Shown: positions 16,995 through 24,456 of the stretch, piece by piece
Numbering within the stretch: the stretch's first letter is position 1
Layout of the letters: each line of letters opens with the position of its first letter
Source: Dokdonia pacifica
Lineage (GTDB): Bacteria > Bacteroidota > Bacteroidia > Flavobacteriales > Flavobacteriaceae
Direction of reading: 5' to 3'
Length of the DNA: 64,000 bases
Assembly: GCF_900188275.1 (NCBI RefSeq)
Contig: NZ_FZNY01000007.1
Coordinates: 186,001 to 250,000 of the forward strand
Position numbers and translations under genes: made by a program
The notes under the pieces: model-generated
Told to the model about the DNA's origin: nothing
Database searches by the model: none
What the model saw: the letters and a program-made list of their open reading frames with translations, nothing else

Positions 16995-17465
16995 TTTCTA
17001 TGATATTTATTAGAACTACTCTTACACTTCTCAAATAATAGTTGTGGTAATAAACTCACCTACCTTCCTTCATAATAGAATACATTTGACAAATTGTGAT
17101 CTACCATAGTAATATCAAAAATTAAAGGATGTTATTGAGAGTACTAATTAGTTTTAATTTGGACTCAGGTTATAACATCAAGAATCATAGTAGTAAAAAA
17201 AATATAAGCCTATATAGCAATATGTTACGCTTTCGCGAAAGCGTATACACTAGAAATGAAAAAGTAGTTTCAAAAAGTAACACATTTAACATTTTTGTCT
17301 TTAAAAACATTTTTTGTTAAAAAATCCTAAAATTTTATTTTTATTTTTTTTACATTTGATTTTTTAAAGACTAATTATTTTGATATTATTTCAGCATTTA
17401 GTATATGATGCACAGAAAAATTAAAATAGTAAGCTTTAAAGTCATCCCAACAAACTCAACTAATT
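16995..17465. other. Non-coding interval with one palindromic repeat
   Basis: A 471-bp, very AT-rich stretch between the GT4 gene and the P-domain lipoprotein gene. It contains the first copy of the genome-wide palindrome (17226-17245). A TACATTTG at 17351-17358 matches the -7 element but has no well-spaced TTG. Only short chance open frames are present. Confidence 0.6.
17226..17245. repeat. Palindromic repeat, perfect 20-bp copy
   Basis: TACGCTTTCGCGAAAGCGTA, fully self-complementary and followed by TACAC. It is the leftmost copy seen in the window and lies at the border between the accessory region and core genes. Confidence 0.95.
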
Positions 17466-18914
17466 ATGAAACTATTCAAATTATTTACTTCCTTGCTTTT
17501 GGTGGGAGTATTATTTTCTTGTTCTGATGAAGAACCTATCGAAAACACAAGTGCTGTGGAAGCCCTTGATCTTGTAGCAGATTTAAGTACATATACAGAT
17601 TCATCTCTTGGGATGTATAAGGGTGTATTTACAACAGCTGATAGTCAAGATCGTGGTACTGTAGAAATTAAAGTAATCAATGAAGATGTTGCTAAAGCTA
17701 GCATTACTTACCTTAATGGAGTAGTTGAGTATTTTGAAGGAACTATACGTGAACAAGCTGGATTAGCAATTGGCAATGAAATGAGTATAGCATTTTACTC
17801 TAACACTAGATCATCTTCATTTGTTTTTAACGTAAATGATAATGGATCTAATCCAACGATTACTGATGCAAATTCAAATTCAAAAGCTTCTCTTATTACT
17901 GTAGTAAAAGAAAATACACGTGGGGCTGTTGTGCCACTTACTGGATCTTTCACTACTGATGATATGAGTGTAACAAATGCAAGTGGTACTTGGAGTATTA
18001 TCTTTAATACGGGTACTGGAGAAGGTAATGACACAGATATCACAACACAGACAATCTTTAATACATTAGATTTTGGATCTACAACTGGTAACGAGCAAAG
18101 TGGATGTACTGCATCTAGTGGTGGTGGATCAACATCATGTACTGTAGAAGGAATGTATACATCACAAGGAGTTGATATTACTTGGAGTGGAACACATTCT
18201 TATACAACAGTTTCAGATTGTTCTACATCTTCTGGTACTTGGAGCACTGCAAATGGTCTTTCAGGAACATTTAATACAGATTTATCATGTGTTTTCGGTT
18301 GTGAAGGAACTCTTAATACATTTGCTGGTGTTGTTGTAGATGCTGATATTTTTGATAACCAAACATTAACTTCTACTGCTACAAGCACATCAATGGGAAC
18401 TATTGGTGTAGATGCAGATATTGACAATGTAACTGTTGATCTCTTTCATACATTTACAGGAGACTTAGAAATGACATTAATATCTCCAGTTGGAACGATG
18501 CTCGATTTAACTTCCGATAACGGAGGTTCTGGTGAAAGCTTCACAAATACTGTGTTTAGAGATGGAGCCCCTAATATTACAACCGGATCTGCACCATTTA
18601 CAGGAGAGTTCCAACCAGAAGGAGGCACTTTTGCAGCTACTTATGATGGTGAAGCTATTGCTGGTAATTGGACACTAAGTATATTTGATGATGCAGGTGG
18701 TGATACAGGAACATTAAATAGCTGGTCTATTGGATTCTGTGATGAGACTATTGTAGATAATTTTGGATCTCCTGTGGATCAAGAGGATACTAATAGATCA
18801 AATGAGGAGTCAGGGCTTACCAAAATAGAATTAAAAAGACTTGAAAAAATGAAAAGTCTTACTCAAGAAGAAATTGAATTAAAAAGACTTAAACATAAAG
18901 GATTAAATAACTAA
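17466..18914 (+). CDS. Lipoprotein with C-terminal P-domain (proprotein convertase-type)
   Basis: A 482-residue secreted lipoprotein: signal with lipobox (LLLVGVLFSCSDEEP, Cys near residue 20), a Ser/Thr/Gly-rich beta region (about 50-290) with paired cysteines, then a P/Homo-B domain (about 295-430). The P-domain includes DADIDNVTVDLFHTFTGDLEM, LISPVGT and GNWTLSIFDDAGGDTGTLNSWSIGFC. P-domains usually flank secreted peptidase domains, but no peptidase is present here. The last 40 residues are a charged helical tail with a repeated ELKRL unit. It stands alone, followed by a strong terminator. It is probably an outer-membrane-anchored, adhesion- or binding-type protein. Confidence 0.75.
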   Translation: MKLFKLFTSLLLVGVLFSCSDEEPIENTSAVEALDLVADLSTYTDSSLGMYKGVFTTADSQDRGTVEIKVINEDVAKASITYLNGVVEYFEGTIREQAGLAIGNEMSIAFYSNTRSSSFVFNVNDNGSNPTITDANSNSKASLITVVKENTRGAVVPLTGSFTTDDMSVTNASGTWSIIFNTGTGEGNDTDITTQTIFNTLDFGSTTGNEQSGCTASSGGGSTSCTVEGMYTSQGVDITWSGTHSYTTVSDCSTSSGTWSTANGLSGTFNTDLSCVFGCEGTLNTFAGVVVDADIFDNQTLTSTATSTSMGTIGVDADIDNVTVDLFHTFTGDLEMTLISPVGTMLDLTSDNGGSGESFTNTVFRDGAPNITTGSAPFTGEFQPEGGTFAATYDGEAIAGNWTLSIFDDAGGDTGTLNSWSIGFCDETIVDNFGSPVDQEDTNRSNEESGLTKIELKRLEKMKSLTQEEIELKRLKHKGLNN

Positions 18915-18975
18915 AGCTTTATGTCTTTTTACCTAGTCTATAAATAACCGATATAGGTAATTAATAAACTTATTA

Positions 18976-19010
18976 AAACTGAACAATGGTATCATTGTTC
19001 AGTTTTTTTT
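18976..19010 (+). terminator. Rho-independent terminator
   Basis: AACTGAACAATG and CATTGTTCAGTT form a perfect 12-bp stem around a GTAT loop, followed by a run of T. It lies 60 bases after the P-domain lipoprotein stop. Confidence 0.93.
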
Positions 19011-19111
19011 ATTTGTACTGTTTTCTTTTAGGGCTTGGTGTTTGTGTATTTGTATTGGGGCACAACCTCTAAGACACTTTTAAAACACAAAATACACACT
19101 TACAAATGCAA

Positions 19112-19491
19112 GCAAGCTTGATTAGTTTAAATTAGGATTACCTCGCTACGCTCGGTGATCCCACAAAGCGCAGCTTTGAAAATAGTTTCAACAAAAAAAC
19201 GCTCAAGCAAGCTTGATTAGTTTTAGTTAGGATTACCTCGCTACGCTCAGTGATCCCACAAAGCGCAGCTTTGAAAATAGTTTCAACAAAAAAACGCTCA
19301 AGCAAGCTTGATTAGTTTTAGTTAGGATTACCTCGCTACGCTCAGTGATCCCACAAAGCGCAGCTTTGAAAATAGTTTCAACAAAAAAACGCTCAAGCAA
19401 GCTTGATTAGTTTTAGTTAGGATTACCTCGCTACGCTCAGTGATCCCACAAAGCGCAGCTTTGAAAATAGTTTCAACAAAAAAACGCTCAA
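19112..19491. repeat. Four tandem copies of a 95-bp repeat
   Basis: The string GCAAGCTTGATTAG recurs at 19112, 19207, 19302 and 19397, and GCAAGCTTG once more at 19492, so the period is exactly 95 bp. Copies 2 to 4 look identical. Copy 1 differs at a few bases (for example TTTAAATTAGG for TTTTAGTTAGG, and CTCGG for CTCAG). Each unit contains two small inverted repeats: GGATTAC/GTGATCC around a 13-base loop, and CAAAGC/GCTTTG around GCA. The unit has no open frame of note and no CRISPR-like spacers. Confidence 0.95.
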
Positions 19492-19524
19492 GCAAGCTTG
19501 GCGTTTTTTCTTTTGAAACTATTT
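19465..19524 (-). terminator. Long hairpin after tRNA-Arg, probable terminator
   Basis: The left arm AAATAGTTTCAACAAAAAAA-CGC (19465-19487) pairs with the right arm GCGTTTTTTC-TTTTGAAACTATTT (19501-19524) around a 13-base loop. Read on the minus strand it follows the tRNA and has a T run after GAGCG. The left arm is part of every 95-bp repeat unit, but the right arm is present only once, beside the tRNA. Confidence 0.65.
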
Positions 19525-19529
19525 ATTCG

Positions 19530-19603
19530 TGACCTCGAAGGGATTCGAACCCCCAACCCTCAGAGCCGAAATCTGATATTCTATCCAGTTGAACTACGAG
19601 GCC
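19530..19603 (-). tRNA. tRNA-Arg (anticodon TCG)
   Basis: Folded by hand on the minus strand. The acceptor arm GGCCTCG pairs with CGAGGTC, with one G-T pair. The anticodon stem TCAGA/TCTGA encloses loop TTTCGGC, giving anticodon TCG, which reads CGA (Arg). The T arm is GGGGG-TTCGAAT-CCCTT and the discriminator is A. The CCA end is not encoded. Confidence 0.93.
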
Positions 19604-19645
19604 ATTATATACATTCTTTAATCTAAATAAAGAATGTATAAAGTC

Positions 19646-20095
19646 TTATACTAGTTTTTCTTTTACAATTTTAGCAATAGTACTTCCATCTGCTTTTCCT
19701 GCAACTTTTGCATTTACTTGCCCCATTACTTTCCCCATATCTTTCATACCCGTAGCACCCGTTGCAGTGATTACTTCATCTACAATAGTAGCGATAGCAT
19801 CTTCACTCATTTGTTCTGGAAGAAATTTTGAAATAACTGCTGCTTGTGCAAGCTCTGGATCTGCTAGATCTGTACGGCCTTGCTCTGCAAATATTTTTGC
19901 GCTGTCCTTGCGTTGTTTTACAAGCTTCTGTAATAATTTAAGCTCTTGCTCTTCAGTTAATTCTTCTTTAGCTCCACTTTCTGTTTGTGCTAATAATATA
20001 GCAGATTTTACTGCACGTAAAGAAGTTAAGGCATTCTGATCCTTTGCCTTCATTGCTTCTTTCATGGCGGTCATTATCGCTGTTTGTAAACTCAT
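19646..20095 (-). CDS. GatB/YqeY domain-containing protein
   Basis: A 149-residue protein matching the YqeY family throughout: MSLQTAIMTAMKEAMKAKDQ, LRAVKSAILLAQTE, LLQKLVKQRKDSAKIFAEQGR, FLPEQMSEDAI and the C-terminal MGQVNAKVAGKADGSTIAKIVKEKL. It resembles the tail domain of the GatB amidotransferase subunit, and its own role is not settled. I placed the start at the ATG at 20095. A longer frame to 20128 would only translate the palindromic repeat (CIRFRESK). It lies just downstream of the dcw cluster and after that cluster's terminator. Confidence 0.9.
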   Translation of the reverse strand: MSLQTAIMTAMKEAMKAKDQNALTSLRAVKSAILLAQTESGAKEELTEEQELKLLQKLVKQRKDSAKIFAEQGRTDLADPELAQAAVISKFLPEQMSEDAIATIVDEVITATGATGMKDMGKVMGQVNAKVAGKADGSTIAKIVKEKLV

Positions 20096-20104
20096 ATTTA
20101 TTTT

Positions 20105-20121
20105 GCTTTCGCGAAAGCGTA
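20105..20121. repeat. Palindromic repeat copy upstream of yqeY-type gene
   Basis: GCTTTCGCGAAAGC with right flank GTATACAC, a near-complete copy whose left flank has TTT instead of TAC. It lies in the 5' leader of the GatB/YqeY gene. Confidence 0.9.
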
Positions 20122-20153
20122 TACACACGCCTTCGCATTAGGATTGCGAAGAT

Positions 20154-20194
20154 AAAAAAGAAACCTGAAAGCTACTCTATAACTTCCAGGTTTC
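20154..20194 (-). terminator. Terminator of the dcw cluster, after ftsZ
   Basis: On the minus strand GAAACCTG and CAGGTTTC form an 8-bp stem with a 19-base loop, followed by TTTTTT. It lies 27 bases beyond the ftsZ stop and should end the 15-kb division/cell-wall transcript. Confidence 0.8.
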
Positions 20195-20220
20195 AAATCT
20201 CAATTAAGTTGGCTCTTTCT

Positions 20221-22206
20221 CTAATCTACATTATCATGTAAAAAAGAATTATTACTTCGTAACTGGATATCTTCATTGTCATCAGTAGACAAGGTTGTGC
20301 GTGATAAATTCCCTTCTTTATCCGGAGTTTTATCATCAAGATCAATTCCCATACGTTTATACGCTGGTTGCTTCTCTATTTCTTCAATACGCGATTGGTT
20401 GTGATGAAACTTATAATTAAATTCTTTCATCTTACGCTTACGCTCTGCCGCACGATCAATTAAAAGCTTTGAGATAGGACTATTCATAGGATCTACCTCT
20501 TCTTCTTTTTGTTCTTCCGAAACTTCTTCAGGTGCTACCGTTTTTTTCTCAAAAACAATCGTTTCTTCTTCCACCTGTGTTCCTTCCGTCTCTGACACTT
20601 TTGCCGAAGCCAAATTTTCTTCTACTTCCATATAATCTTCTAGACTATATCGTTTTTCACCTTCTGTAGAAAGTTCTGTAACTGGAATAATTTCTATTGC
20701 ATCTTTTACTTCTATATCTACAATATCTTCATCGAGATCAAAAAGAACAGGAGCTTCTACTTCTTCTTTCTTTACAGGTTCTTCTTCTACATGCATTGGA
20801 AGGTCAAAAGACAACATTCCCGTTACTTCTTCTTGAACAGATTCCTTTTCTTCAAAAGTTGTTTCTTCTTGGCGTACGGTTGTATCTATGATTTCAAAAT
20901 CATCTTCAGAAGCAGCAAGTACTTCTTCATAAACCACATCAATATCTCTAATAATATCTGTAGTAGGAATCATTTTTAAATCTACCGCATCTTTATGTAC
21001 AGGTGCAGAAGGTTTTTCTTCAAAATCATCCAAATCTAAAGTGTGTACTATTTTTTCTGGCACTACAACTTCTTCTACTTCTGGAGTTTCTGGCACTACT
21101 TCTTCAAGTAGAGAAGAAGCTTCTTGCACAGTTGCTTCAGGCATCAAATCATGTTGCGCTTTTTGCTCTTCTTCTAGTGTATGTATGATTTTCTTTGATT
21201 CTACATTTACAATATCATCTTGTTGCTCTACATTAAATCCAGTAGCAATAATAGTTACCGAAATAGCATCCCCAAGAGCTTCATCTTCACCTACACCCAT
21301 AATGATATTTGCACTATTTCCTGCTTCTGCCTGAATGTGGTCATTAATCTCCCCTATCTCATCTATCGTAATTTCATCACTTCCAGATACAATAAGTAAT
21401 AGTACATTTTTAGCACCCGTAATCTTGTTATCATTCAATAATGGAGAGTCTAATGCTTTTGTAATAGCTTCAAAAGCACGATTAGAACCACTTGCTGTAG
21501 AACTTCCCATAATGGCAGTTCCACTATTACTCAATACTGTTTTTGCATCACGAAGGTCAATATTTTGCGTATAGTGATGTGTAATTACTTCTGCTATCCC
21601 TCTAGATGCAGTAGCAAGTACCTCATCTGCTTTGCTAAATCCTGCTTTAAACCCTAGATTTCCATAAACTTCTCTTAGTTTATTATTATTTATAACAATA
21701 AGAGAATCTACTTGGGATCTTAATCGATCTACTCCTCGTTGTGCTTGTTCATTACGCATTTTACCTTCAAACTGGAAAGGAATGGTCACAATCCCTACGA
21801 CAAGGATTTCCATTTCTCTAGCCATTTTTGCAATGATAGGTGCTGCACCCGTTCCGGTACCACCTCCCATACCAGCAGTGATAAAAATCATTTTGGTATT
21901 GGCTCCTAGCATCTCTTTGATGTCTAGTTCACTCTCTATAGCTGCTTGCTCCCCTACTTCAGGGTTTGCTCCTGCTCCTAGGCCTTCTGTAAGCCCAACG
22001 CCGAGTTGTATTTTAATAGGTACCGTACTGTTTTCTAATGCTTGTGCATCTGTATTACATATCACAAAATCCACCCCTTTTATACCTTGGTGAAACATGT
22101 GATTTATTGCATTACTTCCTCCTCCTCCTACGCCAATAACCTTAATAACGTTACTTTGGTTTTTAGGTAGATCAAATGTAATTCCATCAAATTCTGTCGT
22201 ACTCAT
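20221..22206 (-). CDS. ftsZ: Cell division protein FtsZ
   Basis: A 661-residue tubulin-like GTPase that forms the division ring. The N-terminal GTPase has VGVGGGGSNAINHM (about 24-37), the tubulin signature GGGTGTG (114-120), and the T7 region NNNKLREVYGNLGFKAGFSKADE. The globular part ends near residue 330. A roughly 320-residue acidic, Glu/Val/Thr-rich linker follows, then a basic segment (DRAAERKRKMKEFNYKFHH), KQPAYKRMGIDLDD and a terminal peptide IQLRSNNSFLHDNVD. The tail is far longer than in E. coli FtsZ (383 residues total) but is a known trait of Bacteroidota. It is the last gene of the cluster, 148 bases after ftsA. Confidence 0.97.
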   Translation of the reverse strand: MSTTEFDGITFDLPKNQSNVIKVIGVGGGGSNAINHMFHQGIKGVDFVICNTDAQALENSTVPIKIQLGVGLTEGLGAGANPEVGEQAAIESELDIKEMLGANTKMIFITAGMGGGTGTGAAPIIAKMAREMEILVVGIVTIPFQFEGKMRNEQAQRGVDRLRSQVDSLIVINNNKLREVYGNLGFKAGFSKADEVLATASRGIAEVITHHYTQNIDLRDAKTVLSNSGTAIMGSSTASGSNRAFEAITKALDSPLLNDNKITGAKNVLLLIVSGSDEITIDEIGEINDHIQAEAGNSANIIMGVGEDEALGDAISVTIIATGFNVEQQDDIVNVESKKIIHTLEEEQKAQHDLMPEATVQEASSLLEEVVPETPEVEEVVVPEKIVHTLDLDDFEEKPSAPVHKDAVDLKMIPTTDIIRDIDVVYEEVLAASEDDFEIIDTTVRQEETTFEEKESVQEEVTGMLSFDLPMHVEEEPVKKEEVEAPVLFDLDEDIVDIEVKDAIEIIPVTELSTEGEKRYSLEDYMEVEENLASAKVSETEGTQVEEETIVFEKKTVAPEEVSEEQKEEEVDPMNSPISKLLIDRAAERKRKMKEFNYKFHHNQSRIEEIEKQPAYKRMGIDLDDKTPDKEGNLSRTTLSTDDNEDIQLRSNNSFLHDNVD

Positions 22207-22289
22207 ATTTTTGATTTTAGCCCCTTTATTACTTTTCTGTTTCCGCTTCCGTACTTCGACCTTGCTCAGTATAAACTTCTGCTCTACTT

Positions 22290-22305
22290 CGTTTCGCGAA
22301 AGCGT
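22290..22305. repeat. Palindromic repeat, one-base-deleted copy
   Basis: CGTTTCGCGAAAGCG followed by TATA. The left arm lacks one C compared with the full palindrome. It lies between ftsA and ftsZ. Confidence 0.8.
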
Positions 22306-22354
22306 ATATCTCTTTATTTCTTATTAATTAACCTTCATTCTTTTGTAGCAAACG

Positions 22355-23683
22355 CTACTCTGCATTATCCAAAAAGTCTTTAAACTTCTCTGCCCATCGA
22401 TCAAAAATGCTCTTTTTGGGTCCGGTTGGTGTTTTAACAGACTCTTTAAGAGGTGTATTTACCTCTCCATCTGTGATTATATCTTCCTGAATATCCTCAA
22501 CCTCTTCTATACTATTATACAATCCTTGCTCAAGGCTATTCATCACAAGTCCTACTGCTGTTGCAAACAACGGACTCGTAGTTTCTGAATCACTATCTCC
22601 AGCAAGATGTTCATTAGGATACCCTATACGAGTATCCATTCCTGTGATATATTCTACTAATTGTTTAAGGTGTTTTAACTGAGAGCCTCCTCCCGTTAAT
22701 ACAATCCCAGCGATTAATTTTTTCTTCTGCTCTTCGTGACCATAGTTTTTTATTTCCAAGTATACTTGCTCTATAATCTCCACGACTCTAGCATGTATAA
22801 TCTTAGATAGATTTTTTAACGTAATCTCCTTAGGATCACGTCCTCTAAGCCCAGGAATAGAAACAATCTCATTGTCTTTATTTTCTCCTGGCCAAGCAGA
22901 TCCGAATTTTATTTTAAGCAATTCTGCTTGCTTTTCAATAATAGAACAGCCTTCTTTAATATCTTCAGTAATTACATTCCCTCCAAAAGGAATCACTGCC
23001 GTATGTCGTATAATTCCATCTTTAAAAATGGCAAGATCTGTAGTACCTCCTCCTATATCAATAAGTGCTACTCCTGCTTCTTTTTCTTCTTGACTCAATA
23101 CGGCATCTGCAGATGCTAATGGTTCTAATGTAATTCTATCTAAATTCAATCCTGCACTTTTCACGCAGCGTCCTATATTTCTAATAGAGGCGACCTGCCC
23201 AACGACAACATGAAAATTAGCCTCAACACGTCCGCCATACATTCCTATAGGCTCTTTAATCTCACTCTGTCCATCTACTTTATATTCCTGTGGTAATACA
23301 TGAATAATTTCTTCTCCTGGCAGCATTACTAGTTTATGAACCTGATTACATAAGGCGTCTATATCTTTACTATCTATAACGGCATCTGCATTTGATCTTG
23401 TGATATAATCACTATGCTGAAGACTACGTATATGTTGTCCTGCAATACCCACAACAACATCTTTGATCTTAATTCCAGACACATTTTCTGCTTCTTGGAC
23501 AGCCTGTTGTACAGATTGTATGGTCTGAGTAATATTATTTACAACACCACGATGCACTCCTAGACTTTTAGATTTTCCAATCCCTAGAATCTCAACTTTA
23601 TTATATTCATTGTAACGACCTATCATAGCCACAATCTTTGTTGTACCTATATCTAGTCCTACTGCGATATTTTGTTGTTCCAT
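22355..23683 (-). CDS. ftsA: Cell division protein FtsA
   Basis: An actin-like ATPase of 442 residues that tethers FtsZ to the membrane. It shows the phosphate-1 motif VGLDIGTTKIVAMIG near the N-terminus, phosphate-2 ALIDIGGGTTDLAIF, the adenosine motif IVLTGGGSQLKHL, and an amphipathic C-terminus (KSIFDRWAEKFKDFLDN) of the membrane-targeting type. I chose the ATG at 23683 (MEQQNIAVGLD). An in-frame GTG at 23707 would add eight residues. It follows ftsQ and precedes ftsZ, the usual order. Confidence 0.96.
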   Translation of the reverse strand: MEQQNIAVGLDIGTTKIVAMIGRYNEYNKVEILGIGKSKSLGVHRGVVNNITQTIQSVQQAVQEAENVSGIKIKDVVVGIAGQHIRSLQHSDYITRSNADAVIDSKDIDALCNQVHKLVMLPGEEIIHVLPQEYKVDGQSEIKEPIGMYGGRVEANFHVVVGQVASIRNIGRCVKSAGLNLDRITLEPLASADAVLSQEEKEAGVALIDIGGGTTDLAIFKDGIIRHTAVIPFGGNVITEDIKEGCSIIEKQAELLKIKFGSAWPGENKDNEIVSIPGLRGRDPKEITLKNLSKIIHARVVEIIEQVYLEIKNYGHEEQKKKLIAGIVLTGGGSQLKHLKQLVEYITGMDTRIGYPNEHLAGDSDSETTSPLFATAVGLVMNSLEQGLYNSIEEVEDIQEDIITDGEVNTPLKESVKTPTGPKKSIFDRWAEKFKDFLDNAE

Positions 23684-23739
23684 ATTGCTATCGTTTAGAA
23701 TACTCACTATCTGTTATTTTTATGAATATTCATGACCCC

Positions 23740-24456
23740 TTATCTTTTTTTACAAACCACTTGATTGGCATATTTAAGATTAATATATCTATACGTATCT
23801 AGTGTTTTGTCTTTTTGTGCTTTTTGGTAAAAGGCTTTATAATTTGTAAGCTTATGTGCTAAGCTTGTTACTTCACCTAATACAATTTCATAATTCAATT
23901 TTCTTGGAATAAGTATATATTGATTGTCTTTTTGTTTGTTGACACCAATAATATGTTTATTCAGAAAATCATCATTTTTTATATATAAAATCAATTGTGT
24001 TATTGTTGGGATATCTTGTTTTCCAATCCCATTTACAATAGGCACTCTTGCTGAAAAATTCTCAGAGAGCGGCATTTCCTTACCATCTTGATCTATATAA
24101 AATGACGTATTACCATATACACGAGCAATGGGCATTCGTTGCTCAATAGCGACTCCCACTGTTCCTGCTACGGTAACATAAACATCTGCATTTTTGACAA
24201 TAGGATGCGACTTTACTCGCAACTCCATCTCATTCAAAGCTAATTTTTCTTTAGGCATACCCGTAACATTGCCTTCACTTTGTATTAACAATTTATCAAC
24301 GGTATTTCTAGTAACAAAAGGCTTGCTTTCATCCTTAAATTGAATCGCAACATTTTCTACTAATCGCGCACTATTTCGATGTGATGCAAATGCATACAAT
24401 AGCACTGTCACTAACAGTAATCCAGAAAACCGTATGTAATTCCAGTTAAGACGCAT
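23740..24456 (-). CDS. ftsQ: Cell division protein FtsQ/DivIB
   Basis: A 238-residue bitopic membrane protein: short cytoplasmic N-terminus, one membrane helix (FSGLLLVTVLLYAFAS, about 10-26), a POTRA-like domain (ENVAIQFKDESKPFVT to AGTVGVAIEQRMPIARVYG) and a periplasmic beta domain to the basic C-terminus. Primary sequence is weakly conserved in this family. The position between murC (11-base overlap) and ftsA and the domain layout support the call. It scaffolds FtsL/FtsB and later divisome proteins. Confidence 0.88.
   Translation of the reverse strand: MRLNWNYIRFSGLLLVTVLLYAFASHRNSARLVENVAIQFKDESKPFVTRNTVDKLLIQSEGNVTGMPKEKLALNEMELRVKSHPIVKNADVYVTVAGTVGVAIEQRMPIARVYGNTSFYIDQDGKEMPLSENFSARVPIVNGIGKQDIPTITQLILYIKNDDFLNKHIIGVNKQKDNQYILIPRKLNYEIVLGEVTSLAHKLTNYKAFYQKAQKDKTLDTYRYINLKYANQVVCKKR

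Larger units (their letters stand above)
18915..19529. other. Non-coding interval: terminator plus tandem repeats
   Basis: A 615-bp stretch without a gene. It holds the lipoprotein terminator, about 100 bp of unique AT-rich sequence, the four 95-bp tandem repeats and the long hairpin next to tRNA-Arg. Confidence 0.8.

Noticed and set aside
17129-17320. Small open frame in the 471-bp gap
   Set aside because: It is AT-rich with no family resemblance, contains the palindromic repeat as coding sequence (RFRESVYTR) and has no clear promoter or start context.
19112-19491. CRISPR array
   Set aside because: The 95-bp units follow each other directly without unique spacers of 25-40 bp, there are no cas genes nearby, and the whole unit is repeated.
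20096-20128. N-terminal extension of the GatB/YqeY protein (MCIRFRESKIN)
   Set aside because: These codons are the palindromic repeat read in frame. The family N-terminus begins at MSLQTAIM, at the ATG at 20095.
20697-21334. Plus-strand open frames opposite ftsZ
   Set aside because: They are mirror frames of the Glu/Val/Thr-rich linker codons and give low-complexity Leu/Ser-rich peptides.
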